NCBI GenBank assembly: GCA_000242935.3
Contig: CP007053.1
Span: 5,255,001 to 5,319,000, forward strand
Direction: 5' to 3'
From: Opitutaceae bacterium TAV5
GTDB lineage: Bacteria; Verrucomicrobiota; Verrucomicrobiia; Opitutales; Opitutaceae
DNA length: 64,000 nucleotides
The number at the start of each line of letters is the position of its first letter. Position 1 is the stretch's first letter. A program made the translations under genes and the position numbers. Positions 23,465 through 31,663 of this stretch are shown one piece after another. The notes below the pieces were generated by a model. That model saw only the letters and a list, made by a program, of their open reading frames with translations, made no database searches and was not told where the DNA came from.

Positions 23465-24547
23465 TCAGGTCTGGAAAAAATCGATCCAGCGGGACGCCAC
23501 GACCGGCGGCGCAAAGCCGGCGTCGTAGTGGCGGCGCTGGCGGAGGCGGGAGGTCATGCCGGCAAGGATACGGTCCGCCAGTTCGCGCACGTGGCGGCCC
23601 AGCTCCGGCAGGCGGGCGGTGGCCGGGGCGACCAGGCTGTCGGCCGGCGAGGTGGCGAGTTCGCGGGTGCCGCCGCGGTCGGTGGCGAGCCAGGGGAGGC
23701 CCGCCGACATGCCCTCGATCAGGCTGAGCGGCATGCCCTCGTTGTGCGTGGAGAAGAGCGTGATCGCGTCGAGCGCGAGCAGGGCGCGGGCGTGCTCCGC
23801 GGCGGAGTGGTAGGCGCCGTGGTAAACGACGCGGGGAAACGCCTCGAAACGCGCCGGCGGATATGCCTCCCCGGCGCCATGCACGTGCCACTCGATGCCG
23901 GAGAGTTCACCCAGTTGCGAAAGCGCGAGGATCGCGTCGATGCCTTTTTCCGGGATGAGGCGGCCGCAGAAACCGAAACGGAGCGGTTGCCCGCCGTCGC
24001 GTTCGACGACCTGGCCCTGCCCGACCGGACAGGCGGCCAGGTAGGGCAGGAATTGCGCGTCGTCGCGGCCGGTGGCGGCGTCGAGCGCCGCGCACGTCGC
24101 CCGGCTGCAACCGACCAGGAGCGGGGCGTGTTTCAGCACGTGGCGGTAACCGCGCGACCAGGTGGCCTGCTCGGGCGCGTCGGCGGCGGTGTGATGATGG
24201 TGGACGATGCGGGTGGGCGGCCCGGCGGCGGCCCAGACAAGGCGGGCGAGGCCGCTCTGGGCGTTGGTGTAGATCACATCCCATGGCATCGCGCGCGCGC
24301 GGCGGATTTCGTTGAGCAGCCACCCGATTTTTGCGAACGGCCCGGCGGAACCGCGCGGGAACGCGAGTTCGCGCAGGGCGATCCGCGGGTGGTCCAGTTC
24401 GCGGCGCAGTTCGGGGCCGAGCGAGTTGCCGGTGGTGAGGAGGCGCACGGTGTGGCCGCTCACGGCGGCGGCGGCGGCGAGGCCGCAGATATGGCGCTCG
24501 ATGCCGCCGTAGGCCGCCATCGCGGGGACGTAGAAAAGAAGGTTCAT
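23465..24547 (-). CDS. Family 4 glycosyltransferase
   Basis: A 360-residue GT-B enzyme. The acceptor loop is PAMAAYGGIERHICGLAAAA; a histidine cluster RIVHHHHTAAD follows. The donor half has FGFCGRLIPEKGIDAILALS (about 191-210) and the E-x7-E motif NEGMPLSLIEGMSAGLPWLA (about 269-288) with DRGGTREL after it. ATG at 24547 overlaps the stop of the gene upstream (ATGA). The role in polysaccharide assembly is inferred from context. Confidence 0.87.
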   Translation of the reverse strand: MNLLFYVPAMAAYGGIERHICGLAAAAAVSGHTVRLLTTGNSLGPELRRELDHPRIALRELAFPRGSAGPFAKIGWLLNEIRRARAMPWDVIYTNAQSGLARLVWAAAGPPTRIVHHHHTAADAPEQATWSRGYRHVLKHAPLLVGCSRATCAALDAATGRDDAQFLPYLAACPVGQGQVVERDGGQPLRFGFCGRLIPEKGIDAILALSQLGELSGIEWHVHGAGEAYPPARFEAFPRVVYHGAYHSAAEHARALLALDAITLFSTHNEGMPLSLIEGMSAGLPWLATDRGGTRELATSPADSLVAPATARLPELGRHVRELADRILAGMTSRLRQRRHYDAGFAPPVVASRWIDFFQT

Positions 24548-25659
24548 GGGCTGGTGAAGGCGAGTTCGAGGGCTTGCAGAAAGGCGGTGGCGGTGCGCGG
24601 CAGGGCAGACTCCGGCCGGCGCCGGGCGGCGAGCCAGAGGTCTGTATCCGCAGAATGGATGCCGGTCAGGCGGACGAGCAAGGGGTCGGCCGGTCCGGAC
24701 GGGAGCGGCGGCGCGTCCCGCAGCCGCCAGTCGTCGCGGGGCACGAGCACGGGCAGGCCGTGCTCCAGCATGGCGGCGGCCGCGCCGCTTTTGCCGATCA
24801 GCGCCCACGGATGCGGGGCGATGCCGAAGTCGGCGGCGGCGAGCAGGCGGGACACGGCGCGGGGCTCCACTTCCCCCGTTTCGGTGACGCCGATTCCGTG
24901 TTGCCGGAACACATCGAGAATGGCGGCGGCCCGGCGCCCGGTGCGACCGATGGCAACGAGGACGGGCCGGCGGTCGAGGCGGCGCGCGGTCGCGAGCATC
25001 CACGCCACCGTTTCGGCGGGCCGCCATTGCGGATGCAGGGTGCCGAAGGTCACCGCGGTCAGGGAGGTTGTCTCCGGGGCGGCGGACCCCTCCGCGAACG
25101 GCACGTTGCCGAAAATCCCGAGCATGCCGGCCTCGAACCCTTCGCGCCGCAGGGCGTGTTGGCAGGACGGGTTGGAGGTGTGCAGGCAGTCGGGGTCGAG
25201 TTGTTCGAGGAGGCACACCATGCCGCGCCGCTGGAGCCAGCCGAGCGCGCGGGCTTTCAGGCCGGCGCCGGCCTCGAGCCCGAGCCAGAGTTCGTGCAGC
25301 ATTACATGGCACCGGGGGCCGCGCAGGCCGGGCGCGGCCCGCAGCAGCGCGGCGGGGAGAAAACCTCGCGGGTGCAGGCCCTGCGCCACGAATTGCCAGC
25401 TCACCCAGTCCGGCGTGAGGATCTGCCGATACCGGATGGCGTCGGCGAGCCGGTCGGGCCACGGTTGGGCGGACGGCAGCCGGAGGAGGCGGATGTTGTC
25501 CATGGGCTCGTCGGTGGCGCGATCGATGTGAGGATCGTTCAACGCGAGCACGGCGCAGTCGTGGCCGCGCGCGGCGCACGCGCCGGCGAGGCGGCGCGTG
25601 TAGTCGCCGACGCCGTCGCGGCCGGGTTCGAGCGACCCGCAGAGGAAGAGGAGGTTCAT
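24544..25659 (-). CDS. GT-B glycosyltransferase-like protein lacking the usual E-x7-E motif
   Basis: A 371-residue protein with the GT4 acceptor start NLLFLCGSLEPGRDGVGDYT and DYTRRLAGACAARGH. The donor half has the expected fold order (VTFGTLHPQWRPAETVAWML, then LAAADFGIAPHPW) but reads GKSGAAAAMLEHGLPVLVPR where active GT4 enzymes have E-x7-E. It may be a divergent or a non-catalytic partner glycosyltransferase. Both ends lie within the same operon; a 4-base overlap couples it to the next gene and 15 bases separate it from the previous one. Confidence 0.72.
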   Translation of the reverse strand: MNLLFLCGSLEPGRDGVGDYTRRLAGACAARGHDCAVLALNDPHIDRATDEPMDNIRLLRLPSAQPWPDRLADAIRYRQILTPDWVSWQFVAQGLHPRGFLPAALLRAAPGLRGPRCHVMLHELWLGLEAGAGLKARALGWLQRRGMVCLLEQLDPDCLHTSNPSCQHALRREGFEAGMLGIFGNVPFAEGSAAPETTSLTAVTFGTLHPQWRPAETVAWMLATARRLDRRPVLVAIGRTGRRAAAILDVFRQHGIGVTETGEVEPRAVSRLLAAADFGIAPHPWALIGKSGAAAAMLEHGLPVLVPRDDWRLRDAPPLPSGPADPLLVRLTGIHSADTDLWLAARRRPESALPRTATAFLQALELAFTSP

Positions 25660-25674
25660 GGGGGTTTTCGGGAC

Positions 25675-26601
25675 TCAGGCCCGGCGATAGAAGCGGCCGG
25701 CCAGGGCGGCGAGCGCGAGGCAGGCGCGCCGCCAGGCGAGGACGCGGGGCGGGAAGACCGGCAGCGGGGCGGCGGCGTGGGCCCAGAAGGCGCGGTCCGC
25801 CGGCGTGGGGCCGCGGCCGGCGAGCGCGGCGCGGAGCAGGTGTTTGCGCCAGGGTTTTTCCGGCCCGAGCGCGTGCGAGAGGGTCCAGCCGCCCGGACGG
25901 AAATCCATGCCCTCCGCGCCCATGATCGAGACGGGCGCGGCGGAGGTCATCACGGCGATGTTGAGCGCGTCCTGGTCGGTCTTGCCGAAGGGATGGGCGG
26001 GCGAGGAGAGGTCGGAACAGCCGGCGCCGGAGGAGAACATGGAGTGTTCGAGTCCGCCGATTTCCTCGCCGACGAGCGCAAGGGTGTCGCGCCAGGCGAG
26101 GAGAAAATCCCGCTGTCCGCGCTCCAGTCCGATGAAGCCGCCGTTGACGTAGAGCGGGGTTTCGCGGAGCACGGGCCGGCCCCGCCGGGCGAGGCAGCGT
26201 CGCCAGGCGCCGCGGCGCGGATGCGACTCGGGGAGCGGGGAGTTGACGTCCTCGACCAGGGCGACGCCGTAGCCGGTCCATTCCTCGAAGAAGGGCCAGG
26301 GGGCCTTGAGCAGGATGTCGGGATCGAAATAAAAAATCCGCTCCGCCGACGGATGCAGGTTGGTCCAGACGCGGAGGAGGAACTTCGGCTTGTAGTTGGT
26401 AAGGTGTGACGCGGTTTCGAGCGCGACGAACTCGACCGTGACGGGGCCGAGCCGGCGCACCGCCGGCGCCCAGGGCGGCACGGGGCCGCGGTGCCCGCAG
26501 ACCACGGTTCCGGCAAACCCGGCGGCGCAGAGCGAGTTGATCAGCGCGGCGGCGCCGAGGTGGTAATCGCCTTCGAAAAGGGTGACGACGAGAGATTTCA
26601 T
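25675..26601 (-). CDS. GT-A type nucleotide-sugar glycosyltransferase (GT8-like)
   Basis: A 308-residue protein. SLVVTLFEGDYHLGAAALINSL at the start, NYKPKFLLRVW (about 69-79) and FYFDPDILLKAPW (about 90-102) with an Asp-x-Asp metal site follow the order of GT8 or related nucleotide-diphospho-sugar transferases. Further on, YVNGGFIGLERGQRDFL and FGKTDQDALNIAV match conserved GT8-like features. Donor and product are unknown. It lies in the operon 15 bases before the GT-B-like gene. Confidence 0.75.
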   Translation of the reverse strand: MKSLVVTLFEGDYHLGAAALINSLCAAGFAGTVVCGHRGPVPPWAPAVRRLGPVTVEFVALETASHLTNYKPKFLLRVWTNLHPSAERIFYFDPDILLKAPWPFFEEWTGYGVALVEDVNSPLPESHPRRGAWRRCLARRGRPVLRETPLYVNGGFIGLERGQRDFLLAWRDTLALVGEEIGGLEHSMFSSGAGCSDLSSPAHPFGKTDQDALNIAVMTSAAPVSIMGAEGMDFRPGGWTLSHALGPEKPWRKHLLRAALAGRGPTPADRAFWAHAAAPLPVFPPRVLAWRRACLALAALAGRFYRRA

Positions 26602-26650
26602 GCGGCAAGGCTGGCGATCAGGCCGAGGGCGCAGAGGGCGATGGAGCGTT

Positions 26651-27586
26651 TCACCGGAGCCTCCGCGCGGCGAAGGGCAGGATGCCCGGCGCTTGTTTGA
26701 GAGCGAAGAGGCAGGCGGCCAGCCAGTAGCCCGCGAGGCGCGGCGAGCGCCGGATGCGCCAGGCGCGGGAGAAACAGGCGCGGGCGGCGCGGGGGTCGGA
26801 GCGCAAGGCGATGCGTCCGGCGGAGGTCCAGGCCTCGGCGGTGAGGAGGCGGCGGCAGGGCGCGGCGACCACGTCCCAGTCGAGGTGGCGTTCGAGCACT
26901 TGCGCGCCGGCCACCGCCATCGGGCCGGCGTGGGCGGTCAGCGCGGCGGCGTGTTTGCGGTAGCGGCAGGTGTTGCGGCCGGTGAAGGCGAAGCGCGCGC
27001 CGGCGCGCGCGCAGCGCAGCCACATCTCGCGGTCCTCGACATAACGATAGGAAGGGTCGAAGCCGCCCACGCTCGCCCAGAGGGACTTTTTCAGCAGCAC
27101 GGAGGAGGGCTGCACGACGTAGTCGCCCAGGTAGAGGGAGCGCGGGAAGTCGCGGACGGCCTCCGCCGACGGCGCCCGGATTTCGAGTTCGCGGCCGGTG
27201 TCGCTGTCGAAAAGGACCGAGCCCGCGTGCACGAGGCCGGCGTCGGGCCGCCGGAGGGCGCAGGCGACGAGGCCGGCGAGGTGGTCGGGGGTCCAGAGGT
27301 CGTCGCTGTCGAGGAGCGCGATCCATTCGCCCCGGGCGGCGGCGATGCCGGTGTTGCGCGTGGCGGGCAGGCCGCGGTTTTGCTCGTGGCGTTGGTAGAC
27401 GACCGGTTGTGGCACGGTTTGCGCGAAGGCGAGCACGAGCGTCTCGACGCTCTCGGCGGAGCCGTCCTCGGTGACGATCAGCTCCCAGTCGGCAAACGTC
27501 TGCGCGCGGACGCAGGCGAGGGTTTCCGGGAGATAGCGCGCCGCGTTGTAGGCGGGGAGGCAGAGGGTGACAAAAGGCGGGTTCAC
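26651..27586 (-). CDS. Family 2 glycosyltransferase
   Basis: A 311-residue GT-A enzyme: VTLCLPAYNAARYLPETLAC, VTEDGSAESVE with the nucleotide-binding Asp, LLDSDDLWTPDH with the metal-binding D-x-D (about 91-102), and YVEDREMWLRCARAG (about 182-196) with the ED acceptor-base motif. The start is GTG at 27586, which overlaps the TGA of the preceding gene (GTGA); the frame extends upstream inside that gene. It is closely related in order and motifs to the N-terminal half of the next gene upstream, suggesting duplication. Sugar specificity is unknown. Confidence 0.87.
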   Translation of the reverse strand: MNPPFVTLCLPAYNAARYLPETLACVRAQTFADWELIVTEDGSAESVETLVLAFAQTVPQPVVYQRHEQNRGLPATRNTGIAAARGEWIALLDSDDLWTPDHLAGLVACALRRPDAGLVHAGSVLFDSDTGRELEIRAPSAEAVRDFPRSLYLGDYVVQPSSVLLKKSLWASVGGFDPSYRYVEDREMWLRCARAGARFAFTGRNTCRYRKHAAALTAHAGPMAVAGAQVLERHLDWDVVAAPCRRLLTAEAWTSAGRIALRSDPRAARACFSRAWRIRRSPRLAGYWLAACLFALKQAPGILPFAARRLR

Positions 27587-29511
27587 GAGAGGCGGGAGAC
27601 TTGCGCGTAGAGTTCGAGGTGCCGGCGGGCGATGACGGGCCAGGACAGCGTATCGAGCGCGAACGCGCGGCAGGCCGCCGCGATGCCGGAGCGCCACGCC
27701 GGTTCCGCGGCGTGGCGTTCGCAGAGTTCCATCAGGGCGGCGACGGAGTTGTCACGGGCGAGCGGATACACGACGCCGGCGCCGTAGTCGCGCACGCCGC
27801 CGCGGTCGTTTGTGACGGGGGGCAGGCCGCAGGCGAGCGATTCGACGAGGGCGTTGTTGGCGGTGCAGTCCCGGAAGGGCGTGAGGTGGCAGGTCGCGGT
27901 CTGGTAGAGGAGGCGCAGGGTTTCGTCGTCGATCCGGTCGTGCCAGCAGACGCCGCGCAGGGTGCGCACGGCGGCGAGTTCGACGCCGTGCCAGACGGAC
28001 GCGGGCACCACGAAGTCGAAGCGCCAGCGCGGATGGCGGGCGGCCAGGCGCAGCACCGCGGCGCCGGTGAGTGCGAAGTCGCGCAGGGTGCGCCCGACGA
28101 CCAGAATCGAGGGGCGGGCCGGATCGGGGCCGGCCCCGGGGCGGAAAAAATCCGTATCCACGCCGTGGGGAATGACGACGGTCTGGCGCGCGCCCCAGGC
28201 GCCGGCGAAAAAATCCCGCTCGCGCGACGAGAGCAGCACCAGCGTGTGCACCCGTCCGGTGCGGGGCGGCGGCGCGTCGAGGGCGGAGGCGGGCATGTGG
28301 AGGGTGGCGATGACCGCCTGTTTTCCGGGGCGCCGGGAGAGATAGGGGGCGTGGTATTCGCCGACGAGGAAGTGCGCGGCGGCGAGGCGCGCGGTGGCGA
28401 GAGCCCAGTCCGTTTCAAGTTCGGTGAAGGTTTGCGACTGGTTGCGCGCCGGCCAGTGGTGGAGCATGCTCCAGAGTTTGCCGAGCGCGCGGCGCGGGCG
28501 GGTGTCCGGGGTGGCGATCACGCGCACGGCGGGGTGGCCGGAAAGGACGCGGGCGAGCTGGTGGATGCCCGAGCGGCGGCACTGGCCACCGAGCAGGTCG
28601 GCCACGAGGAGGACGCGCGGTGACGGGCGGCTGACAACCGCGCGCAGGGCGGAGAACACGAGGTGGGCGGGCAGGGCGGGGTCGGCGGGGGCGAGCCGCC
28701 AGGCGCGCCAGAGGAGGCGGGCGCTGGCGCGGGGGTCGGTCGCGCGGAGGAGGCGGGCTTCGGTGGCGAGGCTGCGGGCGAGCAGGCGGCGGCGCAGGGC
28801 GACGGGCACGGCGGTGAGGCGGGCGTGTTTTTCGTAAAACCGCACGGTCTGCTCCGCGACGGCCAGCGTGCGGGCCATGGCGCTGCCGGGGTGTTTGGCG
28901 TAGCGGCAGGTGAGGGCGGGTTCGATGGCGAGACGCGCGCCGGCGTGGCCCGCGCGAAGCCAGTAGTCGCGATCTTCACCGATGCGGAAGCGGAGGTCGA
29001 AGTCGCCGGTGCGGCGGAGCAGGTCGCGGGTGAAGACCACGCACGAACTGGTGACGATGACGCTGGCGCGAAACAGGGTGCCGACGGGATCGCTTTCCAG
29101 AGCGGCGGGGGGAAGCACGTCGCCGAGCGGCGCGCCGGTGGCGAGGTCGAAGGTGCTCACGCCGGCGGCCACGAGGTCCGCGCCGGCGGCGAGGCGGGCG
29201 GCGGCGAGGCGCAGGTGGTCGGGCGTCCATTCGTCGTCGGCGTCGAGGAAGGCGAGGGCGTCGCCGGCGGCGAGGCGCAGGAGGCGGTTGCGCGCGGCGG
29301 CCACGCCCTGGTTGACGCCGGGGTTGTCGTAGCGGACGGGTTGGGAGACTTCCGCGGCGAAGGCGCGCACGAGGGCCTCGGTGCCGTCGCGGGAGCCGTC
29401 CTCGACGACGACGAGTTCCCAGTCGCGGTGGGTCTGGGCACGCACGCTGGCGAGGGCGCGGGCGAGGGTGGGAGCGGCCTGCCAGGCGGCGATGAGGACG
29501 CTGATGGTCAT
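27583..29511 (-). CDS. Bifunctional glycosyltransferase: GT2 domain fused to GT4 domain (first fusion)
   Basis: A 642-residue protein with two glycosyltransferase folds. Residues about 1-290 are GT2: ISVLIAAWQAAPTLARALAS, VVEDGSRDGT, FLDADDEWTPDH and IGEDRDYWLRAG. Residues about 310-640 are GT-B: VLLVADLLGGQCRRSGIHQL, VIPHGVDTDFF, ILVVGRTLRDFALTG, and NNALVESLACGLPPVTNDRG in the E-x7-E position, though only one of the two glutamates is clear. Such a fusion could add two successive sugars. The ATG overlaps the epimerase stop (ATGA). Confidence 0.85.
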   Translation of the reverse strand: MTISVLIAAWQAAPTLARALASVRAQTHRDWELVVVEDGSRDGTEALVRAFAAEVSQPVRYDNPGVNQGVAAARNRLLRLAAGDALAFLDADDEWTPDHLRLAAARLAAGADLVAAGVSTFDLATGAPLGDVLPPAALESDPVGTLFRASVIVTSSCVVFTRDLLRRTGDFDLRFRIGEDRDYWLRAGHAGARLAIEPALTCRYAKHPGSAMARTLAVAEQTVRFYEKHARLTAVPVALRRRLLARSLATEARLLRATDPRASARLLWRAWRLAPADPALPAHLVFSALRAVVSRPSPRVLLVADLLGGQCRRSGIHQLARVLSGHPAVRVIATPDTRPRRALGKLWSMLHHWPARNQSQTFTELETDWALATARLAAAHFLVGEYHAPYLSRRPGKQAVIATLHMPASALDAPPPRTGRVHTLVLLSSRERDFFAGAWGARQTVVIPHGVDTDFFRPGAGPDPARPSILVVGRTLRDFALTGAAVLRLAARHPRWRFDFVVPASVWHGVELAAVRTLRGVCWHDRIDDETLRLLYQTATCHLTPFRDCTANNALVESLACGLPPVTNDRGGVRDYGAGVVYPLARDNSVAALMELCERHAAEPAWRSGIAAACRAFALDTLSWPVIARRHLELYAQVSRLS

Positions 29512-30599
29512 GAGGAGCGGCCTTCGGCGAAGGCGAGCCAGGCGAGGCTGCGGCGGATCGCGGTGGGGAAATCGACGGGCGGACGGTATCCGAGATGTTG
29601 ACACGCGCGGTCGGAAGGGAGGCGCCAGCGGCATTGCTGGAGGAGGGCGAGTTCCTCGGTGATGCGGGGCGGGGGCGGTCCGTCGGGGAGCCGCCAGGCA
29701 CCGCCGGAGGAGGCGGGAGCGAGGGCGGCGGCGAGGAGGCGTTTGCCGAGGCGTTTCCAGGAGGACGGGGCGGCGGGGAGGAGGGCCTGGACGGCAGGGG
29801 CGGCGACGAGCCGGGCGAGGCGTTCCTGCGGAGTGCGGCGGAAGGCGGGAAGCGCGGCGAGGCGGTGAAGGGTGGCGGGGTCGATGCCGAGGCCGGCGGC
29901 GACGGCGCGGTGGAAACCGGCCCAGGTGATCCGTTCGTGGTCGCCGACGAGGTAGGCCCCGGCGGCGTCGGCGGGGGCGGCGAGGGAGCAGTCGATGGCG
30001 GCGACGAGGTTGTCCACGTAGAGGCCGTTGCAGATGCCTTCGCCGTCGCCGAGGAGCCAGGCGCGGCGCTGGCGAAGGTCGGCGGCGAGATCGGCGATCC
30101 AGCGGGAGCGGGGGCCGTAGACGACTCCGGGGCGCAGCGCGATGCCTTCGAGGCCGTGGCGGGCGCAGCCGCGGAAGAAGGCGCGTTCGGCGCGCACCTT
30201 GGCGTTGTTGTAGTCCATGGCGTGGCGGCAGTGGAGGGGCGTGTCCTCGGTGGTGCCGGGCTCCGGGGCCTGGCCGTGCACGGAGGCGCTGCTCAGATAG
30301 ACGACGCGGCGCACGCCGGCGGCGGCGGCGGCGGCGCAGAGGACGGAGGGCATGGCCTCGATCTGGCGCGGGTCGCCGAGGGCGGCGTGCACGGCGGCAT
30401 CGCAGCCGGAGAGCGCGGCGGCGAGGGAGGCCGGGTCGAGCGCGTCGCCGAGGCGCGCGTCGAGCGCGAAGCGGGCGGGCAGCGCGAGGCTGGAGGGTTT
30501 TCGCACGACGGGAACGACCTCGTGCGCGCCGCCGAGGTGGAAGGATTCCACCACGCGCGAGCCGATAAAACCGTTGGCTCCGATGACGGCGATTTTCAT
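29508..30599 (-). CDS. NAD-dependent epimerase/dehydratase family protein
   Basis: A 363-residue extended SDR protein. It has the NAD motif GANGFIGS (residues 8-15), LSSASVHG with the catalytic serine, and YNNAK (about 139-143) giving the Tyr-Lys pair. The C-terminal part is longer than in typical sugar epimerases and ends ACQHLGYRPPVDFPTAIRRS, a common end of sugar-nucleotide SDR enzymes. It probably modifies a nucleotide sugar or glycan precursor. Its start overlaps the stop of the MocA-like gene, with which it may form a two-enzyme sugar-modifying step. Confidence 0.82.
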   Translation of the reverse strand: MKIAVIGANGFIGSRVVESFHLGGAHEVVPVVRKPSSLALPARFALDARLGDALDPASLAAALSGCDAAVHAALGDPRQIEAMPSVLCAAAAAAGVRRVVYLSSASVHGQAPEPGTTEDTPLHCRHAMDYNNAKVRAERAFFRGCARHGLEGIALRPGVVYGPRSRWIADLAADLRQRRAWLLGDGEGICNGLYVDNLVAAIDCSLAAPADAAGAYLVGDHERITWAGFHRAVAAGLGIDPATLHRLAALPAFRRTPQERLARLVAAPAVQALLPAAPSSWKRLGKRLLAAALAPASSGGAWRLPDGPPPPRITEELALLQQCRWRLPSDRACQHLGYRPPVDFPTAIRRSLAWLAFAEGRSS

Positions 30600-31663
30600 G
30601 CGGGAAGAGCCAGGCGTCCGGCGGCTGCTTGTTCGTCCGGCGTCAGCCAGGGCTGGGGCAGGGGGCGTTTCCGCGCATAACAGGTTTCGATCAGACGCAG
30701 CGCGCGCGCGCCTTCGCGGCCGTCAACGAGCACCGGCGAACCGGTGCGGATGGCTCCGGCCACGTGGAGAAGTTGCGCGATGAAACTCTGCGGATTGGTC
30801 GCGGCGTGCGTTCCCTCGCGGTCGATCAGGGCGCCCCGCAAATCCAGGGGAAGTCCCTCGATCCGGAGCGTGAGGCCGTTGGCGTCGTTGACCGTCCAGG
30901 ACACCGAACCCCGGGCGAACTCGAAGCGGTAACGCTGCGGCGTTTTCCAGTCCCGGCTGAGTTGCACGCGGCCCCGGACCGGTCCGAAACGGAAATCGGT
31001 GAGGGTGTTGGTTTCCAGTCCGCCCATGGCGTCGTCCCGATGGGCGATCTCGTCGGGCTCGCCGAGCCACCAGAGGAGCAGGTCGAACACGTGCACGCCG
31101 ATGTCGAGGAGGACGCCGCCGGGGGTTTCTTCGCGCCGGAAAAAGGACGGGCTGGCGGCGGGCCAGTCGAAGGGGCCTCCTTCGTGCAGGTGGAAGCGTT
31201 GCAGCGCGCCGAGCGGAGTCAGGCCGGCGCAAAGGGTTTTGAGAACACCGCTGGATGGGAAGAAGCGTTTGTAGTGCCCGACGGCGAGGATGCGCCCGGC
31301 GGCGAGGGCGGCCCGGTGCATGGTTTCGCAGTCGCGGCTGGCGGCGGCCATGGGTTTTTCGCAGAGCACGTGCCAGCCGCGGGCGAGGGCGGCCAGCGTT
31401 TGTTCACGGTGAAAACGGGGAGGCGAGGCAACGATGGCGAGCGCGCCGTCGGGCAGGTCCGCGTCGTCGAGGCGGGCATGCGCCTGCGCGCGGGGAAACG
31501 AGGCGCGCAGGCTCTCCCGCGCGGTTTCGGAGGGATCGACCACGGCGTGCAACCGGAGTTGTCCGGCGGTTTCCGCGGCGGCCAGCGCCGGGGTGTAGAA
31601 GAGCCGGCTGACCGCGCCGCAGCCGACGAGGACGACAGGAATCGGAACAAGGGAGCTGCTCAT
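30596..31663 (-). CDS. Gfo/Idh/MocA-family oxidoreductase
   Basis: A 355-residue NAD(P)-dependent dehydrogenase. VVLVGCGAVSRLFYTPALAA gives the dinucleotide fold, GWHVLCEKPMAA holds the conserved Glu-Lys-Pro of the family, and GGVLLDIGVHVFDLLLWWLG is the substrate-binding helix with the catalytic His. Members of this family oxidise or isomerise nucleotide sugars in polysaccharide clusters. ATGA overlaps exist at both ends. The substrate is unknown. Confidence 0.88.
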   Translation of the reverse strand: MSSSLVPIPVVLVGCGAVSRLFYTPALAAAETAGQLRLHAVVDPSETARESLRASFPRAQAHARLDDADLPDGALAIVASPPRFHREQTLAALARGWHVLCEKPMAAASRDCETMHRAALAAGRILAVGHYKRFFPSSGVLKTLCAGLTPLGALQRFHLHEGGPFDWPAASPSFFRREETPGGVLLDIGVHVFDLLLWWLGEPDEIAHRDDAMGGLETNTLTDFRFGPVRGRVQLSRDWKTPQRYRFEFARGSVSWTVNDANGLTLRIEGLPLDLRGALIDREGTHAATNPQSFIAQLLHVAGAIRTGSPVLVDGREGARALRLIETCYARKRPLPQPWLTPDEQAAAGRLALPA

